Shown: positions 18,132 through 27,851, counted from the first letter of the stretch. The stretch: DNA of 64,000 bases from Planktothrix sp. FACHB-1365 (GCF_014697575.1 NZ_JACJSC010000020.1:49579-113578); one strand, 5' to 3'. Notes: generated from the letters alone by a model not told the origin. Translations and numbers: made by a program.

Positions 18132-20903
18132 CTAAACCTGTTTTCTTTGTACAAATAACATTTCTAATAACCGTTTTAAAGAAACGAGATTGACCCAAAT
18201 ATCCTCCGTCAAGGAATTTTGATACATTAACTCCCGCAGGGGATAGCAAGAAAAGCCCTCTCCCGTTAAAGAATAATGTTCTAACCCCAAATATTGACTA
18301 ATCACCCAATAATAATGGCGATTATAGTGGGGAGACACCCACTCAATGACTTGGGTTCCCGGTTGACAAAACATAATATTAGTTAAACCACTTCCATGGG
18401 CGCCCATAATCACTTTAGCTTGAGCAAACAGAGCCACTTGTTGGGAAAAGGAAAGGGACTCCAGTTGCACCACAACGAACCCCCAGGGATGCAATAATTC
18501 AATCACTTCGTTTTCGTTCAAAACCCGACGATAGCGGGCATCTCCTCGACTAATATAAATGCGTTCAGGATAATTGACACCCCCCTTGTCACCCCTCGGT
18601 AAAAACCAACGCCGCAAGGTATCAATAGCCCAAGGTTGTAACCATCCCATATATCCAGGATATGAGGGAACAATTAGCTGTTGGGCTTGGATATGGGGAA
18701 ATTGATCACTTTCTAAGATTTTAAACGCTGGAATTCCCAAACGAGTTAAGGTTTCTCGTTGAAAACTGGCTTGTTGACTATTCACTAAAAACCAATCAAT
18801 TGTGTTGAAATCAATTCCACTTTGACGCAACAATTCCACCCGTGGCAAAATATCTACCATCCAATGAAAATAGACATTTCCCGACAACCCCGACAACACG
18901 GCGACTCGTCCCTCAATTTGCTGTAGGGGCGGTAACTGTTCGGTTTGAAACACTTGATGCTGCATCGGATCATAACTGGGACAACCGGGAAGCGGGGCTG
19001 GATATTCCCGTGAAACATCTGCTAATAATTGGTTATCGGGTGTGATAATGGCGATCGCTTTGCAAACCATCCAATAATTTTCTTGAGGAACAATCCAAGC
19101 TCGTCCATTGGGAATGATCGCCACAAACAAAGAGGTTGAAGCTATGTTACTCTCTGATATTCCACACTTTTGAATTCCATGTCCCAAATTTTTCCAGGGG
19201 AAAGATTGAAAGACACCCTTGAGACAGGGTTGACAGTCTAAACCCCCGCATTCTGTCGGAATTTTACCGGGATTTTTCTCCCCATTCTCTAAACCTGGGC
19301 TATTTTTTCCCTCAGAAGCTAATAATCTTAATAGGGAATAATAATGGCTATCTTGTAAATTATGGTTTTTTAACCAGATCAAAGTTGAATTACAAACCCC
19401 TTGGGGTCGATCTATTACTTCAGTTCTTGCCCAGTCTTGCAGTAACCTTAATGTTAAAGGAGAGTTGGAAAGTAAAGATTGAAAATTCTGCTGTTGTTGT
19501 ATCTGTAAAACGGTGTTGTAGTAGTTCGCCGCCGCGTCCCAATCTTCCTGTTTTTCCAGAATTCTTCCTAATTGCAAATCAACTTCAAGCTTCTGAACAA
19601 GGGAAACCTCTGACCCCGATTTCAGTAACGTTTGAGCAATTTGATAAACGGTTAATGCAGCGTTAAGTTGCTGACTTTTAAATAAACAATTGCCTAATTT
19701 TAGGTAAATTTCAATAGATTGGGGTTGAATTTGGGCCGCTTTTTGGTAGTAACTGACCGCTTGATCAAACTTGCCATAGGTTACTAACGCATTTCCGAGG
19801 TTAAGATAGGTTTGAATTAGAAAATTATAAATCGTTGTAGAATCTTTTCCGATTTCTCCATCCCACTGTTTTAAAGCGATGAGAAAATTAGCACAAGCTT
19901 GTTGGGCTAAGGACAATTCATCATCACTTGAATGTTCTTTTACTCTCTGACAATAGCCTGTTATAAATTGATGCTCTCGTAAAATAACGTTTTGAAAATA
20001 CCGCAAAGCTGCATCAATCCGACCTAACTTCAGTAAGGAAGCTCCACAATCGGTGTAGGCAAATCGATTATCAGGATCTAATTCAATAACTTTTGCAAAA
20101 AAATAAAATGCAGTTTTATGTTGGTTTTGTTGTTGATAAAGTTTACCTAAATTACTATAAATAAGAGGAAAATCATCCTTGAGTTGTAGAGATTTATAAT
20201 AGGATTGAATGGATTCTGTAATTTTATTTTGAGCAGCAAAGACTTGACCTAAATTATTATAAATTGAATAATTATCTTCTTCCTTTTTATTATATTTTAA
20301 GGCATTATTCCAAGCTTCTATCGCTCCCGAAAAGTCATCTTTCGCAAACAATAAACATCCTAAATTATTATAGGCATTCGCTAAATCAGGCTGTAACTTA
20401 ATAATATATTGATAAAGGGCAATGGCTCGTTCCGTTTCTCCTAATCCCCCGTAAGCCATTGCTAAGGCAAAATAAGCATAAACATGATGGGGGTTTTGTT
20501 CTAAGGTTTTTTGATAGCAGCGAATTGCTTTTAAAACATCCCCACTCCAGGAATAAGCTTGACCTAATTGAAAATATAACTCAGTCCAATCTGGACGCAG
20601 ACTTAGAGCTTTTTTATAGCAGAATAAGGCGCGATCAAATTCCCCAGTATTGCGATAAACCTGAGCTAAATAAGCATAAGCTTCAACAAAATTTGGCTCT
20701 AGTTTAAGTGCCTTTTGATAAGCAGAAATTGCTTCTGTAAATAAGCTTTGAACTTCATACAAATCCCCTAAAATTTTATAAGCTTTAGCACAATAAGGAT
20801 CTAGTGCGAAAATTTCCGAAAGTGTCGCGTGAGCTTCCCGAACATTTCCTGCATCTACATCTGTTTCTGCTGACTGGATTAAGGTTTCAAGGCTTGAATT
20901 CAC
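18132..20903 (-). CDS. TPR protein fused to a GT61-type glycosyltransferase
   Basis: Residues 1-~480 carry about 12 TPR motifs. Residues ~660-885 match the GT61/DUF563 capsule glycosyltransferase family: GNVYFHWMVDILPR, PERIYISRGDARYRRVLNE and AHGSGLTNIMFCQPGTQVIEW, the last being the conserved active-site region of that family. A cysteine-containing linker (~555-620) lies between. The start is a GTG at 20903. It is one of three TPR-glycosyltransferase architectures in this window (GT2, GT61, GT41). It is the first gene of the minus-strand glycan block; the 120-base gap to the next TPR gene suggests possible co-transcription. Donor sugar unknown. Confidence 0.85.
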   Translation of the reverse strand: MNSSLETLIQSAETDVDAGNVREAHATLSEIFALDPYCAKAYKILGDLYEVQSLFTEAISAYQKALKLEPNFVEAYAYLAQVYRNTGEFDRALFCYKKALSLRPDWTELYFQLGQAYSWSGDVLKAIRCYQKTLEQNPHHVYAYFALAMAYGGLGETERAIALYQYIIKLQPDLANAYNNLGCLLFAKDDFSGAIEAWNNALKYNKKEEDNYSIYNNLGQVFAAQNKITESIQSYYKSLQLKDDFPLIYSNLGKLYQQQNQHKTAFYFFAKVIELDPDNRFAYTDCGASLLKLGRIDAALRYFQNVILREHQFITGYCQRVKEHSSDDELSLAQQACANFLIALKQWDGEIGKDSTTIYNFLIQTYLNLGNALVTYGKFDQAVSYYQKAAQIQPQSIEIYLKLGNCLFKSQQLNAALTVYQIAQTLLKSGSEVSLVQKLEVDLQLGRILEKQEDWDAAANYYNTVLQIQQQQNFQSLLSNSPLTLRLLQDWARTEVIDRPQGVCNSTLIWLKNHNLQDSHYYSLLRLLASEGKNSPGLENGEKNPGKIPTECGGLDCQPCLKGVFQSFPWKNLGHGIQKCGISESNIASTSLFVAIIPNGRAWIVPQENYWMVCKAIAIITPDNQLLADVSREYPAPLPGCPSYDPMQHQVFQTEQLPPLQQIEGRVAVLSGLSGNVYFHWMVDILPRVELLRQSGIDFNTIDWFLVNSQQASFQRETLTRLGIPAFKILESDQFPHIQAQQLIVPSYPGYMGWLQPWAIDTLRRWFLPRGDKGGVNYPERIYISRGDARYRRVLNENEVIELLHPWGFVVVQLESLSFSQQVALFAQAKVIMGAHGSGLTNIMFCQPGTQVIEWVSPHYNRHYYWVISQYLGLEHYSLTGEGFSCYPLRELMYQNSLTEDIWVNLVSLKRLLEMLFVQRKQV

Positions 20904-21168
20904 AGTTTTTTTACTAAGTATTTAAAAATGGGGATAGGAAATTTCTACAATTATTATATTGTATTCTAATTTAGGGTAAAGGTTTAGGGTGAATGCCATA
21001 GGCATTGATGAGCTATACCCCCATATTTTAACCTCTCAACTTTAACCTGGGTGCTAGAAGTCGGGGCAGATTTCTATAAATCGTATCCTAACGTTATCAA
21101 AACGACTGCTTCTAAGCTGTCACGCAGTTAATTTTTTTGCCCAAAACCCTTGCTGCAAGGACTCTAGC

Positions 21169-21516
21169 CTACAAAATATCAGATTTAGATGCGTAGCAGC
21201 TTAATTGGGTAATTGTTTCAGGACTAAGCTGCCCTAACTTCCGAACTAGCCGAGTTTTATCGAGCACTCGCATTTGAAAACATAGGGCTACTGAATCCTC
21301 TAGTAATCCGCCATCTCCTTGAGCAATCGCCATACAAATTGGTAATGTGGCGCGGCGTTGATTCGTTGTTAGGGGAATTGCAAGGATTGTTGTGGAGAAC
21401 TGAGAAACAATATCATTTTGGAAGATGATGACAGGACGAATACCAGCTTGTTCAGAACCTTGAGTCGGATTGAGATTTGCTAACCAAACTTCTCCCCGTT
21501 GAATCAGTTTGGTCAT
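21169..21516 (-). CDS. MazF/PemK-family toxin, type II TA system
   Basis: This 115-residue protein starts with the family signature RGEVWLANLNPTQGSEQAG, followed by RPVIIFQND, ILAIPLTTN and QMRVLDKTRLVRKLGQLS, matching MazF/PemK endoribonucleases along their whole length. Members cleave mRNA at short motifs and are held inactive by a co-encoded antitoxin. The ATG at 21516 lies 2 bases after the antitoxin stop; a GTG at 21522 would overlap it. This tight coupling is typical of TA operons. Key residues (N-terminal R in RPVII, T in IPLTT) are present, so the toxin looks intact. Confidence 0.9.
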   Translation of the reverse strand: MTKLIQRGEVWLANLNPTQGSEQAGIRPVIIFQNDIVSQFSTTILAIPLTTNQRRATLPICMAIAQGDGGLLEDSVALCFQMRVLDKTRLVRKLGQLSPETITQLSCYASKSDIL

Positions 21517-21518
21517 GC

Positions 21519-21749
21519 TCACGCTTCCTGGGTCAGCATTGCGACATAATCATCCATTCCGGCTTCTGCAAGATTACGGTCTTCTTCGGCAAACTCAATT
21601 GCCAGGGAAACAAGTTGATTCGGGTCAAGGGCGACACGATGGCGTCGATCTCGAAATTTTAGGAAGGCAATAAAGTCAGCAACAGCATGAAGTTGCTCAT
21701 CGGTGAGACTATCGATGTCTTGCTTAAGAACTTCGCTAGTGATTGCCAT
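21519..21749 (-). CDS. Antitoxin partner of the MazF-type toxin
   Basis: This small acidic protein of 76 residues (ATG at 21749; a TTG at 21764 would add five) lies directly before the toxin. The N-terminus (VLKQDIDSLTDEQLHAVADFIAFLKFRDRR) is helical and resembles DUF2281-like or PHD-like antitoxin N-termini. The acidic C-terminus (EFAEEDRNLAEAGMDDYVAML) would suit toxin binding. Antitoxins of this type usually autoregulate the operon. The exact family was not verified; position and size carry most of the assignment. Confidence 0.8.
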   Translation of the reverse strand: MAITSEVLKQDIDSLTDEQLHAVADFIAFLKFRDRRHRVALDPNQLVSLAIEFAEEDRNLAEAGMDDYVAMLTQEA

Positions 21750-22106
21750 CTCTGTTGAGGTCAAAGGATTTTAAACGATTGCTCAATTTATAGAATCTAC
21801 TCATATCCTAGCACAAGGGTTGGAGTGCAGGGAAATTGGGTTTCTTCTAGGCTTAGATTTTGTCCTAATGGGACTTAGACATTTTCTGACTCTGTTCGGG
21901 ATGGAAATGCTTCAAAACTATAGAAAAAAGGTAGATCAGCAAAAACAGGCAGCAAACCCTTGTCACTATTGGGTTAATACCCATTCAAGCTGAAATCCCT
22001 TTTCTCTATCGGTTTGAAGCTATTTTTAAGGCGATTTTTGTCGAAGTCCCCATCGGACGATAGTGAAAGTAAAAGCGGATATCTTTCTGGGTGAAAGGGA
22101 TTACTG
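21750..22106. other. Intergenic region with no gene
   Basis: This 357-base gap separates the toxin-antitoxin operon from the protease gene upstream on the same strand. It should contain the TA promoter. I see no ORF with coding character, no tRNA and no clear terminator. The sequences AATCCCTTTTC near 21996 and GAAAGGGATT near 22095 could pair at long range, but this is weak. Confidence 0.4.
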
Positions 22107-23405
22107 TTACTTAGACTCGTTAATAGCCAGGGGGCGATTTCCTGAACCTGCGACAAGAATGGAAATCGCTTTGGCGTAGAATGGATCTTGGGCTGTCCCC
22201 ACTAATTTTGGATCAGTAGCCAATTGTTTTTTCTGATCATCAGAAATATCAACTTTAATATCGGGGGTGACACCTTTATGACTAATATCCGTGCCATTAG
22301 GCGTATAGTAATGGGCAATGGTCACCGCCAATCCTGAACCATCGGAGAGGGAAAACACCGACTGTACTAAGGCTTTACCAAAGGTTTGAGTTCCCATAAC
22401 CACGCCCCGTTGATTATCTTTCAACGCTCCTGCTAAAATTTCGCTGGCGCTGGCAGAATTTCCATCCACTAAAACAACAACGGGCAAATTGGTGATGGCG
22501 CTGCGGTTATTACGAATTTCCTGATTTTTGCCATTGCGATCAACGGTACTCACAATTGCTCCAGTATCCATCCACATCCGAGCAATTTCAATACTGCTAC
22601 GCAATAGCCCCCCTGGATTTCCGCGTAAATCGAGGACAAATCCTTGAACTTTTTCTTTGTTTAAGGCTTCAAGGGCGGCTTGCATTTGTTCGGCTGCATG
22701 GGAATTAAATTCCCGCAGTTGAATATAACCAATTTTGCGATCGCCTTCGGTATTCAGACGATAGGTAACCGTTTCCAGTTCAATTCGGGCGCGGGTCAGC
22801 TTTAAATCAAATTCTTTTCCGCCTTCGCGTCCAATGCGTAAACTCACATCGGTACCAATGGCCCCCCGAATTTTATTGGCCGCCTGTTCAACGGTCATTC
22901 CTGTAGTGGAGACTCCATCAATAGACAGCACCTTATCCCCTGGCAAAATTCCCGCTTTCATGGCTGGAGAATTTTTAATCGGCTCAACAACCGTAACCAT
23001 GCGGGTTTCTTCATCTACAGTCAGTTGCATTCCCACCCCCGTCAGTTCCCCGGCGGTTTGATTGGTTAATGCTTCGTACTGCTTGGGATCCATGAAGCGA
23101 GTGTAAGGATCTTTGAGCTTTTCCAAGGCTTTTCGGAGTTCCGCATAAGCGGCTTCACGGGAAGTATAGTTCTTACTGAGAAGTTCTTCCCGTTGAGCTT
23201 GCCAATCGACTTTGTTAAAGCTGCCATCGACAAACTCTCGATTCACAATCTGCCAAGCTTCGTCCAATACTGCTTTCGGGCTATCTTTGAGGGTGGCATT
23301 GACGCTGCTACTCCAAGCGGGCATCATGAAAGCAGTAACGGTAGCGAGTGCCCCTGTAAACAGGGCTTGACGGAACGGGGAAAAGCGTTTCACGTTCTGG
23401 TTCAT
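22107..23405 (-). CDS. Carboxyl-terminal processing protease, S41 family
   Basis: The 432 residues show an N-terminal hydrophobic export signal (~12-35), a PDZ domain (~115-200, with GVGMQLTVDEE and SPAMKAGILPGD) and an S41 core. The catalytic pair is visible as Ser319 in GNSASASEIL and Lys344 in TFGKALVQ; the 25-residue spacing matches the plant and algal D1 processing protease. Cyanobacteria carry several Ctp paralogs, of which CtpA matures the D1 protein of photosystem II; which paralog this is cannot be settled by eye. Location is the lumen or periplasm. A GGGAG ribosome site precedes the ATG. It is transcribed divergently from the 23832 gene. Confidence 0.92.
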   Translation of the reverse strand: MNQNVKRFSPFRQALFTGALATVTAFMMPAWSSSVNATLKDSPKAVLDEAWQIVNREFVDGSFNKVDWQAQREELLSKNYTSREAAYAELRKALEKLKDPYTRFMDPKQYEALTNQTAGELTGVGMQLTVDEETRMVTVVEPIKNSPAMKAGILPGDKVLSIDGVSTTGMTVEQAANKIRGAIGTDVSLRIGREGGKEFDLKLTRARIELETVTYRLNTEGDRKIGYIQLREFNSHAAEQMQAALEALNKEKVQGFVLDLRGNPGGLLRSSIEIARMWMDTGAIVSTVDRNGKNQEIRNNRSAITNLPVVVLVDGNSASASEILAGALKDNQRGVVMGTQTFGKALVQSVFSLSDGSGLAVTIAHYYTPNGTDISHKGVTPDIKVDISDDQKKQLATDPKLVGTAQDPFYAKAISILVAGSGNRPLAINESK

Positions 23406-23831
23406 TGAGTCTCCCTATATCGCTTGAGATCCTTGACTTCCAGTTTAAGCCAGGGATGAAAGCCTTGATTAGATTTTAAAGTGATCTGCTGATCAATGGC
23501 TTAGGTAAAAGGAAAAAACTGTTAAAATTAATGACTTTTACCGTTTACCTGTGGAAATTTTCTCAATTTGAGGGGGATTGAGAAAGACAAATCGGGTCTG
23601 ACTCGAATCCTCTGGGTTGCTAAAATTCAGCTTTTTCAGAACTGTTGTAGCCCAAAAACCTCTAACTGCTCCTTCATTTCAGTATGGGGATTTTCCTGAC
23701 TGAATTGTTTCGGTTCCAATTATAGCTTGACTGACCATTGAACGGGTAGGGTTGTCGTTACTGATTAAACTAAAATTCAGTCGCCCTGACCCATACCCTG
23801 ATTCAGTGTTAAACGAGAGTTTATCAAACTC
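23406..23831. other. Divergent intergenic region
   Basis: This 426-base gap lies between the divergent S41 protease gene and the membrane-anchored protein gene, so it should hold both promoters. No convincing ORF, tRNA or strong hairpin is visible. Confidence 0.4.
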
Positions 23832-24776
23832 TTGTCAATTATTTATGATATAATTATAAAGGCGCGATCAATTCTGAAAAAAATTGTGGTTCATCTTCCA
23901 GCTAAGTTGGCTTTCCCAAAGGACTTATCCATCTTTGTCCCGATTGCGGTTGCCGGAATCGCGTTAGCTAGTATTGTAGGACTGCAACTTTATGCTCCTG
24001 GTGGTTTAAACATTTCTGGTGTTCAATCAACACCATCCGATCAAATTTCGACTTCCGCAGCCCAGCAAGCCCAACAACAGGAATTAGCTCGGTTAAAATT
24101 GCTGAAAACCTTACCCGCCCTAGGCTATAATAACTTACTAGCTGATTGGGTTTTTTTAGGCTTTCTGCAATATTTTGGGGATGATCCCGCTCGTGAAAAA
24201 ACAGATTATGAACTGTTAAATCATTATTTTGATGTGATTGTTACCTATGATCCCCTGTGGGTAGAAATGTATAACTTCCTATCTACATCGGTTTCTTTTT
24301 ACCAAGCCCGACCCGATTTAACGGTTAAGTTGATAGAGCGGGGACTGAAATCTCTTTCCCCGGAAAAAAATATCGGATCTTGGTTAGTTTGGCGAATAAA
24401 AGGCGTTGATGAATTATTATTATTAGGAGATACTCAAGCTTCGGTGAACTCTCATCAAATGGCAGCAAAATGGGCTGAGAATACACCGGATCACGCTTTT
24501 GCGCCTCGTCTACGAGAATTTGCAGAACAATTAACTCAAGATCCTGATAATAAATTCATCCGAATTCAAAGTTGGTTGATGGTTTATGGGGCGACAGAAG
24601 ATAAGTTAGTTCGCAAACGAGCCATTCAAGAATTAATAAAGTTAAAAGTTGAAATCAAAACTCAAGAGAATGGGGAATTACAGTTTATAATTCCTCCTGA
24701 ACTCCTAAAACAGCAAACAAAAAAGAAGAATTCAGAACGGAATAAGGAACAGGGGAAAATAGAAAATAGAAAATAG
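23832..24776 (+). CDS. Conserved cyanobacterial membrane-anchored protein of unknown function
   Basis: The N-terminus has one transmembrane segment (~residues 31-55, IFVPIAVAGIALASIVGLQLY). The remaining ~250 residues (LGYNNLLADWVFLGFLQYFGDD, YFDVIVTYDPLW, LVWRIKGVDELLLLGD) look like a helical, TPR-like soluble domain facing outward. Similar proteins exist in many cyanobacteria without assigned role. The start is unsettled: TTG at 23832 or GTG at 23886, and neither has a clear ribosome site. The C-terminus is lysine- and asparagine-rich. I do not recognise a function. Confidence 0.75.
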   Translation: MSIIYDIIIKARSILKKIVVHLPAKLAFPKDLSIFVPIAVAGIALASIVGLQLYAPGGLNISGVQSTPSDQISTSAAQQAQQQELARLKLLKTLPALGYNNLLADWVFLGFLQYFGDDPAREKTDYELLNHYFDVIVTYDPLWVEMYNFLSTSVSFYQARPDLTVKLIERGLKSLSPEKNIGSWLVWRIKGVDELLLLGDTQASVNSHQMAAKWAENTPDHAFAPRLREFAEQLTQDPDNKFIRIQSWLMVYGATEDKLVRKRAIQELIKLKVEIKTQENGELQFIIPPELLKQQTKKKNSERNKEQGKIENRK

Positions 24777-25024
24777 GAAATAGAGGATAGAAAAAAGTGA
24801 TTAGGTATCCCACAAGTATTTGTAGCCAACAGTTAAGAATTGCATATTAATTGATCATTTAGAGTTTCCAGGAATCTCATGGGGGTAAGACCCTGGAACC
24901 GATCTAAGTTGGGGAAATTTCCTAGGTTGAATCCTTAAGAATTTATGGTTAAGATCAATGATGAAATACCCTAGAGTTATAGCCCCGGTAAGAGTGATGA
25001 AACTCAGTAACGGAGGGAATATTA

Positions 25025-26836
25025 ATGAAAATTTTGTTGGTCGAAGATGACCCCCTCACCAGTGCCGCCTTAGCTGAAATTCTTCTGGGTCATCAATATA
25101 CTATTAATACGGCAACAGATGGCTTAACCACCTTAGAACTGGCTGAGAGTTTTACCTATGATTTAATTTTATTAGATATTTGTATTCCTAAACTAGATGG
25201 GATTAGTGTTTGTAAACAACTCCGCATTAAGGGATATCAAAGCCCCATCCTGTTATTAACGGCTAGAGATAGCAGTACAGATCGGGTGATTGGCTTAGAT
25301 GCCGGAGCCGATGATTATGTGGTGAAGCCCTTTGACCCCGATGAATTAATGGCAAGAGTTCGGGCTTTGTTGCGTCGGGGAAAATCAGTTTCTTCGGCAG
25401 TAATGACCTGGGAAAATATTTGTTTTGACCCGATTAACAATGAAGTTAAATGTGAAGATCAGTTGATTCACTTAACCTCAAAAGAATATTGTTTACTAGA
25501 ACTCTTCCTACTCAATCCTAAGCGAATTTTTAGCCGCAGGGCAATTTTAGATCGACTGTGGGATTTTGCTGAATCTCCGGGGGAAGAAACCGTGAGTACC
25601 CATATTAAATGTTTGCGTCGAAAACTCAAAGCTGCGGGAAGTGCAGACTTAATTGAAACAGTTCATGGGTTGGGATATCGGTTAAGATCCCCCTCCAATC
25701 CCCCTGAGTCTAAAGTAATGGTTTCTCCGACAAACTCTCGACAGCAAATTCGGGAAAAAACCGCTCATGTTTGGCAAAGTTTTAAAGTTAAAGTTAAAGA
25801 ACAAATTGCCATTTTAGAACAAGTTTCTTCTGCTTTAGTTGAAAAAAGATTAACCCCAGAACTTCAAAAACAAGCGTTACAGGAAGCTCATAAATTATCG
25901 GGATCATTGGGACTTTTTGGGTTGCGGGAAGGCTCACAAGTGGCGCGAGAACTTGAACATCTTTTAGAAGATCCTCAACTAGATATTAAAGACAGTCAAT
26001 TAATTTCTGATTTAGTCGCAACCCTGAGTTTGGAAGCCAGTCGAGAAACGTTATTAATTCCTTTATCTTCAGAACCCGTTGCTTATTCTCCCTTGATTTT
26101 AATTGTTGATGATGACTTAATTTTAGCAGAACAAATTCGAGTTGAAGCGAATGCTTGGGGGTTGCGAGTTGAAATTGCGACGGATCTTTCCGTTGCTCGT
26201 AAAATGATTAGTCAAAATCCTCCTAATATTATTTTACTCGATTTAACCTTTCCTAATCCTCAAGAAAGTGGTTTAACGTTATTAGCAGAACTCAGCCGTC
26301 GGATTCCTCAAATCCCCGTTATTACTTTAACTGGAGGGCAAAGTTTAAAAGCTCGTGTTACGGTTGCTCGTTTAGGTGTAAAGACCTTTTTATCTAAACC
26401 TTTACCGGCGTATGAAATTTTAAAAGCTGTGACGGAGGTACTCTCCTGGTCTCGACGGGGAAGGGGAAATCGGGTTTTAGTTGTGGATGATGATCCTGCT
26501 CTTTTAAGCTATATGAGTAACTTGTTAAATGCAATAGGTATAAGCGTTATAACCCTAGAAAACCCGGAAGCTTTTTGGGAGGTGCTGTTAGATTGTCATC
26601 CCGATTTATTAATATTAGATTGGGAAATGTCCGGTTTCAATGGTTTAGATCTCTGCCAAGCGGTACGCATTGATCAACGATGGCGACATCTTCCGATCAT
26701 CTTTTTTTCAGCTTATACTGACGAAAGTAGAATTGTCCAAGCATTTGCAGTGGGGGCTTCCCAATATCTAAGTAAGGACATGGGTGCAGAAGCCCTAAGC
26801 ACCGAAATTTTGCGTCGTTTGCAACCTATTTTGTAA
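25025..26836 (+). CDS. Multi-receiver response regulator: REC-wHTH-HPt-REC-REC
   Basis: Residues 1-120 are a receiver (acidic EDD, LLDICIPKLDG). Residues ~130-225 are an OmpR/PhoB winged helix (LTSKEYCLLELFLLNP, VSTHIKCLRRKL, VHGLGYRL). Residues ~245-340 are an HPt domain with HKLSGSLGLFGL carrying the phosphorylatable His. Two further receivers follow at ~355-475 and ~483-600 (LVVDDDPALL, LILDWEMSGFNG). A DNA-binding regulator with its own HPt and three receivers can join a phosphorelay without a separate HPt protein. GGAGGG precedes the ATG. No kinase gene is adjacent. CTTCAAA 11-bp repeats upstream of nearby genes are candidate targets (inference). Confidence 0.9.
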   Translation: MKILLVEDDPLTSAALAEILLGHQYTINTATDGLTTLELAESFTYDLILLDICIPKLDGISVCKQLRIKGYQSPILLLTARDSSTDRVIGLDAGADDYVVKPFDPDELMARVRALLRRGKSVSSAVMTWENICFDPINNEVKCEDQLIHLTSKEYCLLELFLLNPKRIFSRRAILDRLWDFAESPGEETVSTHIKCLRRKLKAAGSADLIETVHGLGYRLRSPSNPPESKVMVSPTNSRQQIREKTAHVWQSFKVKVKEQIAILEQVSSALVEKRLTPELQKQALQEAHKLSGSLGLFGLREGSQVARELEHLLEDPQLDIKDSQLISDLVATLSLEASRETLLIPLSSEPVAYSPLILIVDDDLILAEQIRVEANAWGLRVEIATDLSVARKMISQNPPNIILLDLTFPNPQESGLTLLAELSRRIPQIPVITLTGGQSLKARVTVARLGVKTFLSKPLPAYEILKAVTEVLSWSRRGRGNRVLVVDDDPALLSYMSNLLNAIGISVITLENPEAFWEVLLDCHPDLLILDWEMSGFNGLDLCQAVRIDQRWRHLPIIFFSAYTDESRIVQAFAVGASQYLSKDMGAEALSTEILRRLQPIL

Positions 26837-26925
26837 TCGATGAACGTTGAAATCAAATAATTTTGGCAATTTTATCGGCTATAGCACTATACATTACAGT
26901 TGTACAAACGGGCCTAAATCAAGAG

Positions 26926-26960
26926 TGGCCATAGCCTGACGGGATAACTGGCTGTGTCCA
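26926..26960. other. Intergenic 11-bp imperfect hairpin
   Basis: TGGCCATAGCC at 26926 pairs with GGCTGTGTCCA at 26950 with one mismatch and one wobble, around a 13-base loop. A G-rich stretch, not a T-run, follows, so it is not a standard terminator. It could be part of a structured leader or small RNA; evidence is only this fold. Confidence 0.3.
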
Positions 26961-27041
26961 GGGGGGTCTGTACTAAATCCAGCAAACCTTTTCCCAATTT
27001 ATAATTCGTAATGAGAAAAATCTTAAGAAATCAAAACTCAA

Positions 27042-27074
27042 CTTCAAATTTTCTTCAAATTTCCTTGCTAAGTT
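27042..27074 (+). promoter_or_regulatory. Candidate OmpR/PhoB-type operator (11-bp direct repeats)
   Basis: CTTCAAATTTT at 27042 and CTTCAAATTT at 27053 repeat with an 11-bp period, and a degenerate CTT follows in phase at 27064. Response regulators with PhoB-type winged helices bind such 11-bp-spaced direct repeats. A matching pair lies at 32217-32238. A TATTCATAA stretch just downstream could be a -10. Confidence 0.4.
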
Positions 27075-27152
27075 ATTCATAAAAGCAATCAAATGGACAC
27101 CTGTTCACTTTGAGCGCGGGAATTTATCAGGAAACTTTAGCAGAAGCAATTC

Positions 27153-27641
27153 ATGATTTTCGAGAATTTAAAAATTTGGCAGTTTCTGAGCAATCTGTAT
27201 CAACAGATACAGATTTTCACCGATAACCCGATTTCAACCAATCCCCCCCTCACCATTTGGGTCGCTCAGGAGGGAACAACACCAATTCGGGATGTCCAAA
27301 TGCAAGAAACGTCAACCCATCTTCTTTTAAACATCTCTATTCCCTATTTTCAACCCGAAGATTTGGAAATTCGGGTAACATCCGAAACGGTTTTTTTAGC
27401 GGGAGAAAAGATTGAACAGGTACAAATTTTGGGTTATTGTGATTTTACCTATCCAGCCCAAGAATTTAAAAGTTTGATTCCTTTACCTTATTCGGTGCAT
27501 CCCGAAACCGTAACAGCAGAATTTCAGGGGAATGTATTACAACTCACTTTACCCAAGCAACAAACCTTTTCACCCTGTACTCAAGGAATTATCGTTCGTT
27601 GTGATTCAACGGTTAAAAGGTTATCTGTGGCTAGAGAGTGA
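27153..27641 (+). CDS. Hsp20/alpha-crystallin-like protein
   Basis: The 162 residues hold an alpha-crystallin-like domain at ~45-150: TSTHLLLNISIPYFQPEDLEIRVTSETVFLAGEK, then FKSLIPLPYSVHPETVTAEFQGNVLQLTLPK, the latter being the conserved A.(F/Y).(N/D)G.L.(I/L)..PK strand region. Small heat-shock proteins are ATP-independent holdases. The N-terminal arm is short and the consensus C-terminal I-x-I motif is only loosely present (GIIV). It heads a same-strand run with two KaiB paralogs and a GGDEF protein, an unusual setting for an Hsp20, so it may act with them instead of in general heat shock (inference). Confidence 0.8.
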   Translation: MIFENLKIWQFLSNLYQQIQIFTDNPISTNPPLTIWVAQEGTTPIRDVQMQETSTHLLLNISIPYFQPEDLEIRVTSETVFLAGEKIEQVQILGYCDFTYPAQEFKSLIPLPYSVHPETVTAEFQGNVLQLTLPKQQTFSPCTQGIIVRCDSTVKRLSVARE

Positions 27642-27851
27642 ATGGCAACAATAATGTTTTAATTGAGTCTACATTATATTTCAGCTACTACTGGTTAATC
27701 ATACTTGAGTTTGAGTCTAAATTACTATCATTGATCAACCCTCTAATCCCTTTCTATTCGTTCAGTAAACCCAGTTGGTTTTACCGTCGTAAACCTTTAT
27801 TAATCATCCGGTTGAGTATTCTGTGGTTAGAATGTATTTAGCGAAACTTGC

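Larger units (their letters stand above)
26837..27152. other. Intergenic region upstream of the Hsp20 gene
   Basis: This 316-base gap contains no ORF with coding character. It holds an imperfect hairpin at 26926-26960 and an 11-bp-period direct repeat at 27042-27074, both listed separately. It should carry the promoter for the Hsp20-KaiB cluster. Confidence 0.5.

Noticed and set aside
21974..22156. 60-codon minus-strand frame overlapping the protease end
   Set aside because: It lies mostly in intergenic DNA and overlaps the S41 gene in another frame, with no recognisable motif.
27638..27841. 67-codon frame after the Hsp20 gene
   Set aside because: It overlaps the Hsp20 stop, starts with GTG without a ribosome site, and its composition (aromatic and Leu/Ile-rich) matches chance translation of AT-rich DNA.
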